Below, one piece after another: positions 1 through 9,111 of a stretch of DNA of 64,000 bases; position 1 is the stretch's first letter, and each line of letters opens with the position of its first letter. This DNA comes from Vairimorpha ceranae (Eukaryota > Microsporidia > Nosematidae). The notes below the pieces were generated by a model. It was not told the DNA's origin. It searched no databases and saw only the letters and a list, made by a program, of their open reading frames with translations. The stretch spans positions 1-64,000 of the forward strand of contig NW_020169302.1 in assembly GCF_000988165.1 (NCBI RefSeq), given 5' to 3'. The position numbers and the translations under genes were made by a program.

Positions 1-321
1 TTGGTGGAAAATGACAGTAATAAGTCTATAAGCTTTTGGAATGTATTTGATAGAACTTTAAACGGAATACCAAGGACGACAAATATCATAGAAGAAATGC
101 ATAGGCATTTGAACAGTCTTGTAAAGGTAAAACAAGCATCATTTTTTTTAATATTAAAAGAATTAATAATTGAACAGGAAATAACAGAAAATAAGCTATT
201 ACAATCTTTGTATTGTGATTCTACTGTTAATGTTGAAGATAAAATGAAAGAAATTCTTAATAGAGATTCTGAGTATTACGATGTAGAATTTTTAAAGAAA
301 ATTGCATTTAGCTTTCATTAG
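1..321 (+). pseudogene. MULE-type transposase, C-terminal fragment (runs in from upstream)
   Basis: The reading frame is open from base 1 with no ATG near the edge, so this is the 3' end of a gene that begins outside the window. The protein contains PRTTNIIEEMHRHLNS, which matches the RTNNxxEGWHxxLN signature near the C-terminus of Mutator-like (MULE) DDE transposases. It stops at 321. Merlin and Tc1 remnants follow directly, so it is probably a relic, but the visible part has no internal stop. Confidence 0.6.
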
Positions 322-390
322 AAATTAAACTGATTATATAAAAGAGAACTTTTTTAGTAAACTTGTTTTTATCAAGGGTAAAAAATTAAT

Positions 391-430
391 AGGTGAAAAT
401 TAATCCATTTTTCACCTGCGGTGAAAAATG
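391..430. repeat. Three-armed inverted repeat at the 3' end of the Merlin relic
   Basis: AGGTGAAAA (391-399) pairs with TTTTCACCT (409-417). The same central arm also forms CATTTTTCACC (406-416), a 3-base loop, then GGTGAAAAATG (420-430), a perfect 11-bp hairpin. The two hairpins are mutually exclusive. The right arm lies in the last codons of the Merlin transposase and the left arm just beyond, so this may be the terminal repeat of that element. Confidence 0.5.
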
Positions 431-1144
431 CGCCAAGCCGGGATATTTCTTTTTATAGCATTCCACCCGCCCTCAACGATGTTAGTATGTACGTTTTCTG
501 ACTGTTCATAAATTCTTTACTATGATTAACTGTTTTATGAGCAAAAAAAAATATTTTTAGATCGTTGTATGCTTTTCAACAATCAGAATAAATAATACTA
601 TAAAGATTTACTTGGGCCTTCAGAATATTTTCTAATGTTTCTTTGTTTCTTTTTTCAACGGGTATGAGAAAAACCTTCTTAGTTCTTCTTTCTACACCAC
701 CAAAGACCCATACTCCTCCAACGTGATGCCCTCTGTTATATTTTCTTCTTCCAAACTTGCTCTCATCTATCTCAATTATATTGCATGTTCCTTCCAATTT
801 AAAGGTGTTAAGATAATAGTCCAGTATGAAACATAATTAAACATGTAAATTATATTCGTTGCCCTGTTTCTTGACAACCCACTTGTATGTGCAATAAGTT
901 TATATGGCATGTTATTTAAAAATAAGTGAATAATTGCTAATATAATAATTATTGAAACTTTCCTATGACAAAAACATGTATTTTTATAAATTTAATATCT
1001 ATGTTTTTTAATTTTGTTGCAACAAACAACTCTTCCATCGGTGTAAAAAGAAATATTTTCCCAACATTCGAGACAATTTTTAACTAATATTCTTTCTTTA
1101 AAGTTATTCAAAATATTTTCTAGTTCTTTCTCTGTGTACAGCAT
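412..1144 (-). pseudogene. Merlin / ISXO2-like (IS1595-type) DDE transposase, decayed
   Basis: Reading the minus strand in pieces rebuilds a nearly whole Merlin transposase. It starts at ATG 1144 (MLYTEKELENIL), behind a TCCCTT motif, with a Cys-rich N-terminal part. The catalytic segment has IIEIDESKFGRRKYNRG and GVWVFGGVERRTKKVFLIPV, then YSDC and, further on, HKTVNHSKEF and VHTNIVEGGWNAIK. Decay is visible: an in-frame TAA in the N-terminal third, a frameshift near 797, a TGA at 576-578 where the family has the Trp of SDGWKAY, and another frameshift near 500. It cannot make a full protein. The C-terminal half (576-797) is the longest intact stretch. Confidence 0.8.
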
Positions 1145-1380
1145 TTTAAAAATAAGGGATTAAAAATTTATTGATGGGGGTAGTCAAAAAAATTGTTAGT
1201 TTGGGGTGCAATATCCTTTACCTTTGTATTATCTTATAATTAATAAAAAATAAACATTTTAATATTATTATTAAATTTTAAATTACAGTTTAAAAAGGAC
1301 AAATAAATCACTCTAGGGCAATCTTATATGAAAATTTTAAGATTTAATATAGTAAAAAACATATTACAGTATGAATAATA

Positions 1381-2923
1381 CAGTTTGTAAAAAAAATAAT
1401 GTAATTTAAATATCTTACAAATAAATGCATCAAATGCAAAAAGAAAAAGTTTTTAAATTTTATCTTGTTCTTATAGATTTTGTCCTATGTTTGTAAAATA
1501 GCCTTTTGTTATATATTAAATGAATTGTAAAAAAAATAGTGCAACTTTTTTACTAATACTTCGTATGAAGACCTCCTGCCTTATAAATAAAAAAATACAT
1601 CTTTAAAACTCATGAAAAATTTCTCGCATATTTCTTTAGGAATAGATTCATTAGCTGCATGTATATTCTCCTTGTGCTCGTTTTTATTTTTTGGTATTAA
1701 AGAAGCAACTTTTTGCTTGACAATTGCCCAAAGTGTTTCAATTAAGTTTTAGTCAGGCTTTTGTGGAGGCCACGGAAGCACAGAGATCTTTTTATCTTCA
1801 AAATACGTCTTTTCAAGCTTCGAAATATGCTTTGGATAATTATCTTGCTGAAAATAAACTCTCTATACTTATTATCTCGGCCATTTTCCAAAGGGTTTCG
1901 CTAATACATTTACATATAGTGCGGAATTCGTTTTTTCATCAATAAACACCAACCTCCATATGTCATGGTATGAGAAATAGCCCTATGCCAAAACAACCCC
2001 CTCGGAATTTTACAGTCGGTGTTAAGTTTTTTTTAAAAAAAGACCTGTACCGGGCTTTCTCCATACGCTGACACGCCCATCAGAGTAAAACATATTAAAT
2101 TTACTCTCATATGAAAAGATTATAAACTTCATATCATTGTCAGACAAGGCCAACATTCTATTGGTTTTTTCTCTCCTAAGCAAATTATACCTTTTTATCA
2201 AAAGAGGCTTGTTAATTAGACTATATGCATATACACCTTAATTATTAAGCATGTTCTTAATGGTTGTATGAGATATAGTCTTTCCCAAATGTTCGAAAAT
2301 CTTGTAGGTGCACTTATGCAATGACGTTTTTGAATTTTTTGTTAAAACTTTCTCTAGCTCAGCAAAATCCACGTTTTCAATTAATTTAGGCTTTCCACTT
2401 TTTTTTGTATAATTAAAAGTACCATGTTTATAAATCTTGTGAGGGTCATACTGACGTTGCTCTTGTGTACACATAGTTTTTGAGAAATTTTAAACTGAGA
2501 GTAACCTTCCTTATAAAGCATTATTATTTGAGACTGAGTTAAAAAAAGGAAGTCATGAATGAGAATATTGGATACTGCACACTTCATGCCAAATACCTCA
2601 TAATAATGATACGTGAGATGTTTGACACGTTTACATTTATAACATTATTTTTAAATAAACCCATGTTTTCTAATAACCATACTTTTAGTAACTAAAAACA
2701 GAATAATATAAAATTTTATTTTAAACATCAATTTTAAAGGAAAATTCTAATTTTTTAAAAAGTTGCATTATTTTCTTTACAAAAAAATTAAAAATGTGCA
2801 TTGTCGTGGGTACTACAAATGATTGTTTTACTATATCATTTAATTCTTAATAAATTAAATGTTCTAATCTAAAATTATTTTATTTTTGGGTAATCCGAGT
2901 TGCATTATTTTTTTTACAAACTG
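1381..2923 (-). mobile_element. Tc1/mariner element with IR/DR ends (non-autonomous relic)
   Basis: Both ends begin CAGTTTGT after or before a TA. The left end is at 1381, preceded by TA 1379-1380; the right end closes at 2923, followed by TA 2924-2925. The outer repeats (1381-1406 and 2898-2923) match as inverted copies with one mismatch. Inner copies of a related sequence lie at 1525-1552 and 2756-2783, about 140 bp inside each end. This is the direct repeat within inverted repeat (IR/DR) layout of some Tc1 families. The 1543-bp element encloses one decayed transposase on the minus strand. Confidence 0.75.
1553..2587 (-). pseudogene. Tc1-family DDE transposase, frameshifted
   Basis: Minus-strand fragments give, in order, a helix-turn-helix N-terminus (YKEGYSQFKISQKLC, 2587 to about 2420), a second HTH/linker part in another frame (SGKPKLIENVD to KTISHTTIKNMLNN, 2474-2238), a central piece (SDGRVSVWRKPGTG), then DNYPKHISK and PWPPQKPD followed by a stop and NLIETLW. 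The last two are the second Asp and the Asp/Glu end of the Tc1 catalytic triad. At least two frameshifts and several stops separate the pieces, so it is dead. It is flanked by the IR/DR ends of the element. Confidence 0.8.
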
Positions 2924-2949
2924 TATATACAGTTTGTGGTGCAACTTTA
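2916..2949. repeat. Back-to-back Tc1 ends: 22-bp palindrome and a second element end
   Basis: ACAAACTG, TATATA, CAGTTTGT forms a perfect 22-bp palindrome (2916-2937). The left half is the right end of the element at 1381-2923. The right half starts a further sequence, CAGTTTGTGGTGCAACTTT (from 2930), which looks like the outer end of another member of the same family. No transposase or matching far end was recognised downstream. Confidence 0.6.
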
Positions 2950-3009
2950 ACACAGTCTGACAAGGGTTAAAAAAATTAAAAAAAAATAGAGCGATATTAT
3001 TTTACTAGA

Positions 3010-3300
3010 TAACGCTATCCTGTTTAAAACGAGATTACAAATATAATGTTTGTTCTTACTTTTTGTTGTGTATGATGCAAATTTATGCATGTACTTATTT
3101 TTTTAATAAAAAATGACTTTTTTTATTTCAATTAAAATTTGCTATAGACACCTTTTATACAATTTGACTAAAATTTAAGAAAAATGCACGAAAACATTGT
3201 GCTGTGCTTTTAAAAATAAACTTATCACTTGTGTTATTTTTTCTTGATAAAAAATACAAAGAATTTTACAAATTAAAATAAAGAAGGACTAAAAATTAAA
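3010..3300. repeat. Dispersed repeat, copy A (partner near 52640-52955)
   Basis: Blocks such as AAAATTTGCTATA, TGCATGTACTTATTTT, ACGAAAACA followed by GTGCTTTT, and GAATTTTACAAATT occur in the same order and at similar spacing as in 52640-52955. Identity is patchy, with small indels. The repeat has no long reading frame. Both copies lie just beyond a Tc1/mariner relic, so it may be the non-coding part of a related element. Confidence 0.55.
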
Positions 3301-3592
3301 TTAAAAATTTCCTTAATTTTTTATAATAAAGTAGATAGATGATTTATAAAACCCTATCCGTTGTGCTTTGTCTTTACAAGATGCATACGTAGCACTCACA
3401 AATAAATTTAAATTGTTTTTTCGCTAACAAATAAGTAAAAATAATAAAATTGCTCGCAATCACTAGAGAAAAATATATATTACAAATTATATGTCCTGTA
3501 ATTATTTAAGAGAAAACAATGTAAAATTATAAATAATATTTATTATTTAAAAAAAGGCAATTAATAGATTTTATTTTTAACACAAAATTAGA
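3301..3592. other. Gene-free spacer
   Basis: AT-rich sequence between the repeat and the 3' end of RPB9. I see no reading frame, RNA gene or C-run start motif here. Confidence 0.5.
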
Positions 3593-3925
3593 TTATGTCC
3601 AATAATTGTAGCATTTAGTACAAATATATGCCAAATCAAATGCCACTTCTTCTTCTATGTCTTTATTTTGGAAGTAAACAACCACATCATTGTTACATTC
3701 TGAGCACTTCATTTTTATTTTAGGAAGCGTTGGATCCTTCGCTAGTGCTTTGGCATATGTTTTGTATCCATAATTTCTGCTCTTAAAATATGTAGCACAA
3801 ATTCTATTGGTAGTAGATTCCTGCATATTATCACATGATTTACAAACTAGCATCATAAATGATTCTGTATTATCGTCCTTAGGATAAAGCATATTATTAC
3901 ACTCTTTGCAAAATTCACTGTTCAT
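3593..3925 (-). CDS. RPB9: RNA polymerase II subunit RPB9
   Basis: This is a small zinc-ribbon subunit of RNA polymerase II that acts in start-site choice, proofreading and elongation. The 110-residue protein begins FCKECNNMLYPKDD, close to the RPB9 N-terminus, with a first C-x2-C ... C-x2-C ribbon over about residues 6-31. The second ribbon (CSEC ... CTKC) follows the conserved DPTLP linker. The family length is about 110-125. The start is set by TACCCTTTT directly before the ATG. It lies between transposon debris and the RecA-fold gene and has its own promoter motif, so it is probably transcribed alone. The identification is secure. Confidence 0.93.
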   Translation of the reverse strand: MNSEFCKECNNMLYPKDDNTESFMMLVCKSCDNMQESTTNRICATYFKSRNYGYKTYAKALAKDPTLPKIKMKCSECNNDVVVYFQNKDIEEEVAFDLAYICTKCYNYWT

Positions 3926-4317
3926 AAAAGGGTATTTTTTAGAGAAAGTGTGATTATGTGTGTGTTTAGTAAAAAAAATTGTAATTTTGTAAAGTTAACA
4001 AATAAAAATATGCATATATAAAATTTACGAGCCGTATAAACAAAAATGTCAAGTATAGCTCACTATTTTTCTATACAAAAATTAACGAAAGGAATGACAT
4101 GAGATAACGCAAGTAAATTATGTAAACTATTGAAATGATGACTACAAATATTTAGAGTTTTTAAAATGACTCTTTAAAATTTACAAGTTGAAATCTAAGA
4201 GACTTTAGTGAAGTAAAAAGTATTTAAAAAAACCACAAATATAAGAAAGGTTGCATATGCAAGAGGACTATTTAATTAATACACAAAAACTTTTTATGTA
4301 TACAATATTATACACTA
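3926..4317. other. Gene-free spacer
   Basis: Spacer between two minus-strand genes. It holds the RPB9 C-run motif at its left edge and otherwise AT-rich sequence with no supported gene. Confidence 0.5.
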
Positions 4318-4860
4318 CTATTCTATTTCATAAATTATCTCATCCTTACTATATTTGTAATATATCCTATGTTTCACCATTTTACTCCAAATTAAACCAA
4401 GTCTAGGTGTAAAATAATACTTACTAGTTTGTCTGTAATGATTGGTACAAATAACTGTACAATTATTTTTAAGGCATAAAGTATTTACCATTGAATAAAA
4501 TAAGGTGTAAATAGATACATTTATGTCAGAGAGAAAAGATACAGAATCAATGACTATAAGAGCATCTTTAGTATTATTTTTATGATTTGTAATAATTCTT
4601 AATAACTTACGTATACTAGTAATTTGTACCACGTTTAAATCTAATTTATTATAATCATTATACAAAAATATATTACCAATTGTATCTATAAAATAAGTAA
4701 GCGTAAACTGTTTACTAATGTCTATAAGTACTTTGTGTATTTCCACAGATGGTAGTACAAGTATTTCGATAATAGAATATTTAGTAAATATATGATTATA
4801 AAAAGACCATGTAGTCATAGGGCAAAAAATAAATAATTTTATTAAGGACATATAATCCAT
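4318..4860 (-). CDS. RecA/Rad51-fold protein without a P-loop (Rad51-paralogue-like)
   Basis: The second half carries [14 protein letters not shown] (a Walker B-like strand), then CTVICTNHY and [17 protein letters not shown], in the order and spacing of Rad51-family proteins (VVIDS, TNQ, PALGxxW). The first half has no GxxxxGKT Walker A, and 180 residues is too short for an ATP-binding N-lobe. I infer a non-catalytic Rad51 paralogue of the kind that assists recombination (Psy3, Csm2 or XRCC2-like), but I cannot assign which. It overlaps the last 19 bases of RPL27A on the same strand. An alternative ATG is at 4851. There is no C-run motif, so it may be co-transcribed with RPL27A. Confidence 0.5.
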   Translation of the reverse strand: MDYMSLIKLFIFCPMTTWSFYNHIFTKYSIIEILVLPSVEIHKVLIDISKQFTLTYFIDTIGNIFLYNDYNKLDLNVVQITSIRKLLRIITNHKNNTKDALIVIDSVSFLSDINVSIYTLFYSMVNTLCLKNNCTVICTNHYRQTSKYYFTPRLGLIWSKMVKHRIYYKYSKDEIIYEIE

Positions 4861-5313
4861 TTTCCTCCTACTTTTTCAATCTGCTCTTTGGCGTCAGTAG
4901 TAAACTTTCTAGCTTTAACTACCACAGGTCTATCGAGAGAAAGCTCTCCTCCTACTACCACATGATATCCAAAATCTCTACAATTTATTACTGGTACAGC
5001 ATCTTTTTTGTTATCAATTAAATCATATCTTGTTTCTTTGGGAATAAGTGACCAAAGCTTAGCAGCAGAAATCCATCTGGCCCACTCATCATTTTTCTTT
5101 CTGTGATAAATCCTGTGACCTCTCTTACCGAAATAATCAGGATGATATTTCTGGAACCACGTCTTCATATGTTTAAGACCACCACAGATTCCTCTACCAC
5201 CAGAATGTTTTCTGTGTTTACCTACACGACCATGTCCATGTGAAACGTGTCCACGTAGTTTTCTTGTCTTTTTAACATGTTTTAACTAAATTACAAAATT
5301 CTCCACTTACCAT
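4842..5313 (-). CDS. RPL27A: 60S ribosomal protein L27a/uL15 (spliced; intron 5286-5310)
   Basis: Large-subunit ribosomal protein uL15 (yeast L28). An uninterrupted reading would start inside the gene at 5168 and lose the conserved N-terminus. The true start is ATG 5313-5311, followed at once by a 25-nt intron; exon 2 runs 5285-4842. Splicing gives 148 residues beginning [20 protein letters not shown], aligning residue for residue with the family start (yeast 149 aa). Exon 2 holds the uL15 motifs [11 protein letters not shown] and DKYHPGYFGK-like [23 protein letters not shown] precedes the ATG. The gene overlaps the RecA-fold gene at its 3' end. Confidence 0.93.
5286..5310 (-). other. 25-nt spliceosomal intron in RPL27A
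   Basis: The intron reads GTAAGTGGAG ... TGTAATTTAG on the minus strand, begins directly after the ATG, and has a length of 3n+1. Removing it joins the ATG to the conserved RPL27A frame. The AT-rich tract ending TAATTTAG probably holds the branch point next to the 3' splice site, as in other microsporidian introns. The second intron in this window (34197-34218) shares both ends. Confidence 0.9.
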
Positions 5314-5455
5314 TTTATGGGGGCTAAAAATATAAATTTTTTACATAAAAATTAAAATTATTTATTCATGCAAAATAATATGCATACTATCTTGTTACTG
5401 TTGAAAATTTTATTTTTTTAATTAGTAATTTTTACCGTTAAATTGTACCCTTAAA

Positions 5456-5986
5456 ATGAAAGAACTTTCTATAGATGAAAAAACTAAAGTTCATTCAAAA
5501 CTGAAATTTTTTATTGGAGATAATATACAATTTCTTACAAATGATAGAACATTTTTAATACACGATAAAAGGGTATTATTAGTCCCAAATAGTTTAATGA
5601 AATGTTTATCGTCTGTTCCTAAAGATAACTTAGTTTATTGTGGTACAGTAATTGGCAAGTTTACAAAAAGCAATAAATTTAGAATTTGTATTTCTTCTGT
5701 ACACATTCTGTCACAATATGCACTCAATAAAGTATGGATAAAAAAAAGTGCGGAAATGAATTATTTGTACGGTAATAATGCGCTTAAATCTCATGTTTAT
5801 CGATTATCAGAAAATATACCTATTAATACTGGGGTCTTTGTTTATAATCAGAATGATATATGTTTGGGATACGGTGTCTGTGCTATTAAGCCAGAGAAAT
5901 ATCCAGAAGCAAAAGGTTATCAATTAGTGGTAATAAGACAAGGAGATAATGGAGAATATATTAGATCGGAAGATAAGGTAGCATAG
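5456..5986 (+). CDS. NIP7: 60S ribosome biogenesis factor NIP7
   Basis: NIP7 binds pre-60S particles and is needed for 27S pre-rRNA processing. The 176-residue protein matches the family along its length: an N-terminal alpha/beta domain (KFFIGDNIQFL, GTVIGKFTKSNKFRICI) and a C-terminal PUA domain (YLYGNNALKSHV, GVFVYNQNDICLGYGVCA, RQGDNGEYIRSED). Human and yeast NIP7 are about 180 residues, so it is complete. The start is fixed by TACCCTTAAA abutting the ATG. It is divergent from RPL27A, with 142 bp between the two start codons. Confidence 0.93.
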   Translation: MKELSIDEKTKVHSKLKFFIGDNIQFLTNDRTFLIHDKRVLLVPNSLMKCLSSVPKDNLVYCGTVIGKFTKSNKFRICISSVHILSQYALNKVWIKKSAEMNYLYGNNALKSHVYRLSENIPINTGVFVYNQNDICLGYGVCAIKPEKYPEAKGYQLVVIRQGDNGEYIRSEDKVA

Positions 5987-6319
5987 GTTTTTTATTTTAA
6001 TAAAATTATTGCTATTAATTTTATTTAAAATATCTTATTTAGTTGTTCTAGCAGTATTATTTTTATAATTTTACAAATTGTCATTGTCTTAAAATTATTC
6101 TTAACGTAAAAAACTCGTTATAATTGTTTAAGTAAAAATTTTAACTCATTGTGATTTATTCCTGACTACTAAATTAAGCTTACTTCATTAATCAATAATT
6201 ATTTTAATTTTTTTCTACAACTTGTTTGGCCCTATTGGGTATTTGTAATTTTCTACAAGTTTTATAGATTATTTTATGCATTAAATAATTTATTTGTTTA
6301 CAAATAAATTATAAACAAA
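5987..6319. other. Gene-free spacer
   Basis: Spacer between NIP7 and the DHHC gene. GGCCCTATTGGGTA at 6228-6241 is the only C-run, about 85 bases before the next ATG, which is much further than in other genes here. Nothing else was recognised. Confidence 0.4.
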
Positions 6320-7276
6320 ATGGATGATATTCATAAAGCTGCATTAGATAATAATTTACATTTTTTTGAAGACCATCATTTACCTAAAAAGATAGTAAAT
6401 CTTGCAGGGGGAATATATCTGTCAAATCCTATACAATTTGCATTGTATAATGAGAATTATAAGATTATATTATTTTTATTATTAAATGATGCAAATACAA
6501 ATCATTTAAATCTTAAAAAATATGATATATTTTCAATAATTTATAAATATGATTATGTACTAGCATATATTCTTTTCGAATCACATTCCGTTAAAAGTGT
6601 AAAGAAGAAGAAAGGAAAGAGAGTTTTACTATTGTTTTATAGAAAACAGTTATATAACGATATTTTGTGCAATAAGCATATTTTAATTATTTATACTTCT
6701 TTATTTTATAGAGAAAATATAAGATCACCTTATTTTTTATATCTTAATATAATTTACTCACTAGAATTGTATTGTTCTAATCTTTTTTATATTTATGTGT
6801 TATATTGGATTACTTTTCTATATTTAATGTTTTATAAAAATGACCGAGTAATACGACAAAATTGTAGAGAACTAATAGTAGATCTTATTTTATCAGATAA
6901 ATACAATCTAGACACCTTTTGTTATATATGTAAAAATATTAAAGATAATCATTGTACAATATGTGACAGATGTATAAAATATCGACATCACCACTGTATA
7001 TTTTTAAATAATTGTGTAAGTGTAAAAAACTTGGTAATATTTTATCTTTACATTATTCTGTACCTTATAATATTAACATATAATTTTTTTAAGAGGCATG
7101 ATATCATAGAAAAAGGGGAATGTGGATTAATAGCATTAATTATATTATTAAATATATAATTAATATGTATTTGGTCATTGCTATTATGTGTAAATGATGA
7201 TTTGTATTTTTTAGAAGGTTTATGGAATCTTTTATTTCTTATAATTACATTTAAAGTTTTGCAATATTTTAGGTAA
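6320..7276 (+). pseudogene. Akr1-like ankyrin/DHHC palmitoyltransferase with an in-frame stop
   Basis: Residues 1-90 contain weak ankyrin repeats (NPIQFALYNENYKIILFLLL), followed by membrane segments. About residues 198-232 form a DHHC-type cysteine-rich domain: CYICKNIKDNHCTICDRC then HHHC ... NNC. The catalytic Cys is present, but the first Asp of DHHC is His. Protein S-acyltransferases of this layout (Akr1) sit in the Golgi membrane. TAA at 7157-7159 ends the frame at 279 residues, in the middle of the membrane part. The same frame continues open for 38 codons with a further hydrophobic segment, up to TAA 7274-7276. No C-run motif precedes the ATG. It is either a decaying gene, a shortened protein or a base-call error. 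Confidence 0.6.
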
Positions 7277-7454
7277 TAATTTATTGCTTTATTAAATGTT
7301 TTGTATATATTTGTCAATTATCATTTCATATAACTATCAATTTAAGCTGTTGAACTTTAAATAAGTTACTGATTATTTATGCATATAAAAATTATTGCTG
7401 ATTTGTAAAAAACAAACTGTAAATAAAATTATAAATTAAAAACAAACACAATCA

Positions 7455-8906
7455 CTAAAATTCTATTCCAAACTCCATTTTAAGTACCATTTTCAAGTCA
7501 TCTTTATCGCACTTATTATTATTGTCAGCAAGATTACCTGTAGACACAATAATGTGTTCAACAAAATTATCGCAAATTTCATACAATAAATTACGAGCCT
7601 CAACGCTTAACTCTTTATCTGTTAATTTTTCAATAGTTTTATGTTCTATAAATTTAGCAGGTGAATGTAAAACGTCTATTTTTTTATTTGTTAGAGTGCA
7701 TTTGTTCAGAATTATCGGCTTGGCTTCAGGCGTCTTAGCTTTTTTAGACTGAAAAATGTCATTTATAGACACTTGATTCTGAACATATTTATCGTAAAAT
7801 GTTGAAGATAAAGGACGATGAGTAGTAGACATATGAGAATTATTAGAAACAAAATCAGAACTATTTTGATGGTAAAAACCAGTGGTCTGCATCATTGGCA
7901 TTGTTTGTCTTGGATAGGATAGCCTTGTTACTGTTGGCTGCTTACTATCATAAATCATATTAGGACTTTTACTTTGTAAATTCGGCGATCGCACAATATT
8001 AGGATTATTAATATGTGAAGGTGATACAATATTTTTAGAAGAAAAAGGATAGTTAGAATTAAACATCGGTGTTTTAAATGATCTATGCATTCCTAAATTG
8101 GGTGGTGATTTTATACTTTCAACGCTATACGAAGAAGATTTAATATCAGAAGAAAAAGAGGTTTTTGTGTCATGTTGTATAGGCTTTTGAAATGTATTTA
8201 CAGGATACACATGTGGTTGTTGAATTTTATATGACATCGCTTGATTAAAATTTCCAGAAAAAGGTTGATCAAATTTATCGTTTACAATTCGCCGATTATT
8301 AAATTTGCTGTGAGAAATAAAAGATTGTTCTGGTATTTTATTTTGAATAACACTAAACATTGAATTACGAGAGAATTGCATGTCGTGAGGATACATAGAT
8401 TGAGTGTTAAAATTTGATTGCTCTACAGGCCTATAAATATCCTTAGTATTAATAAAAGGCCCGGAAACTTGTCTTTGATCTTTAGTGTATAAATTAGGAT
8501 TCTCAGAAAAAGTATTTCTATAATAAGAATTATTGTATAATTTCTGATGATACAATGATCCCATGGTATTAATATCATCACTCATAACTTTACTGTGTGT
8601 ACTGTCACTGCTAAAATTATTTTTATATGTAGTATCTGATAAATTCTTGTCTTCTAATTTACACATCCTTTTGTATGCAATATAGTCATCTACTTTAAAT
8701 GTTCCTAAGCTATTTTTGCGTGGTTTTATAAAATTGCGATATTCCATATAAAAAAGAGAAATCTTACGTTTAAGCTCTTCGTCTTGTGCATAAAAATCTG
8801 AAGATAGCTGCATTCTTTCTGCTTTCTTTTTTTCGTGTTTTTTATATAATTTAATAAGGTTATTGAACTGTTCTTTTAAATCATATGCTTCTTTTTCGAA
8901 AGTCAT
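7455..8906 (-). CDS. TAF12: TFIID subunit TAF12-like (C-terminal histone fold)
   Basis: The last 70 residues (LSVEARNLLYEICDNFVEH then DDLKMVLKMEFGIEF) match the TAF12 histone fold, including its last helix that ends with the aromatic/Gly-Ile-x-Phe tail of the family. TAF12 pairs with TAF4 in TFIID and is shared with SAGA. The first 80 residues are a charged coiled coil. Residues 100-400 are low in complexity, rich in Ser, Asn, Gln and Pro, and probably disordered. Yeast TAF12 likewise has a long N-terminal tail. The start follows TTCCCTTTAGAAATT. At 483 residues it is unusually long for this genome. Confidence 0.7.
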   Translation of the reverse strand: MTFEKEAYDLKEQFNNLIKLYKKHEKKKAERMQLSSDFYAQDEELKRKISLFYMEYRNFIKPRKNSLGTFKVDDYIAYKRMCKLEDKNLSDTTYKNNFSSDSTHSKVMSDDINTMGSLYHQKLYNNSYYRNTFSENPNLYTKDQRQVSGPFINTKDIYRPVEQSNFNTQSMYPHDMQFSRNSMFSVIQNKIPEQSFISHSKFNNRRIVNDKFDQPFSGNFNQAMSYKIQQPHVYPVNTFQKPIQHDTKTSFSSDIKSSSYSVESIKSPPNLGMHRSFKTPMFNSNYPFSSKNIVSPSHINNPNIVRSPNLQSKSPNMIYDSKQPTVTRLSYPRQTMPMMQTTGFYHQNSSDFVSNNSHMSTTHRPLSSTFYDKYVQNQVSINDIFQSKKAKTPEAKPIILNKCTLTNKKIDVLHSPAKFIEHKTIEKLTDKELSVEARNLLYEICDNFVEHIIVSTGNLADNNNKCDKDDLKMVLKMEFGIEF

Positions 8907-9111
8907 AATTTCTAAAGGGAAAAAATTTCAAACTTTACTTTTTATTAGAGGAAGTAAAAAAGATTAAGGTTAAAATTTATAGTGCAATAGCACCAGACGA
9001 AAAAATATTATATAAATATACTTATTAAAATAACATAAAAAACTTAGTAAAATAATGTGATAATCAGATAATCTTCCTTAAGAAATTGTGTATAATAAAT
9101 AAATTAATTTA

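Noticed and set aside
1724..1945. 73-codon plus-strand frame
   Set aside because: It is the antisense shadow of the Tc1 transposase end (PWPPQKPD ... NLIETLW on the minus strand).
7048..7317. 89-codon minus-strand frame opposite the DHHC gene
   Set aside because: It lies antisense to the DHHC coding region, has no start motif and no recognisable protein character.
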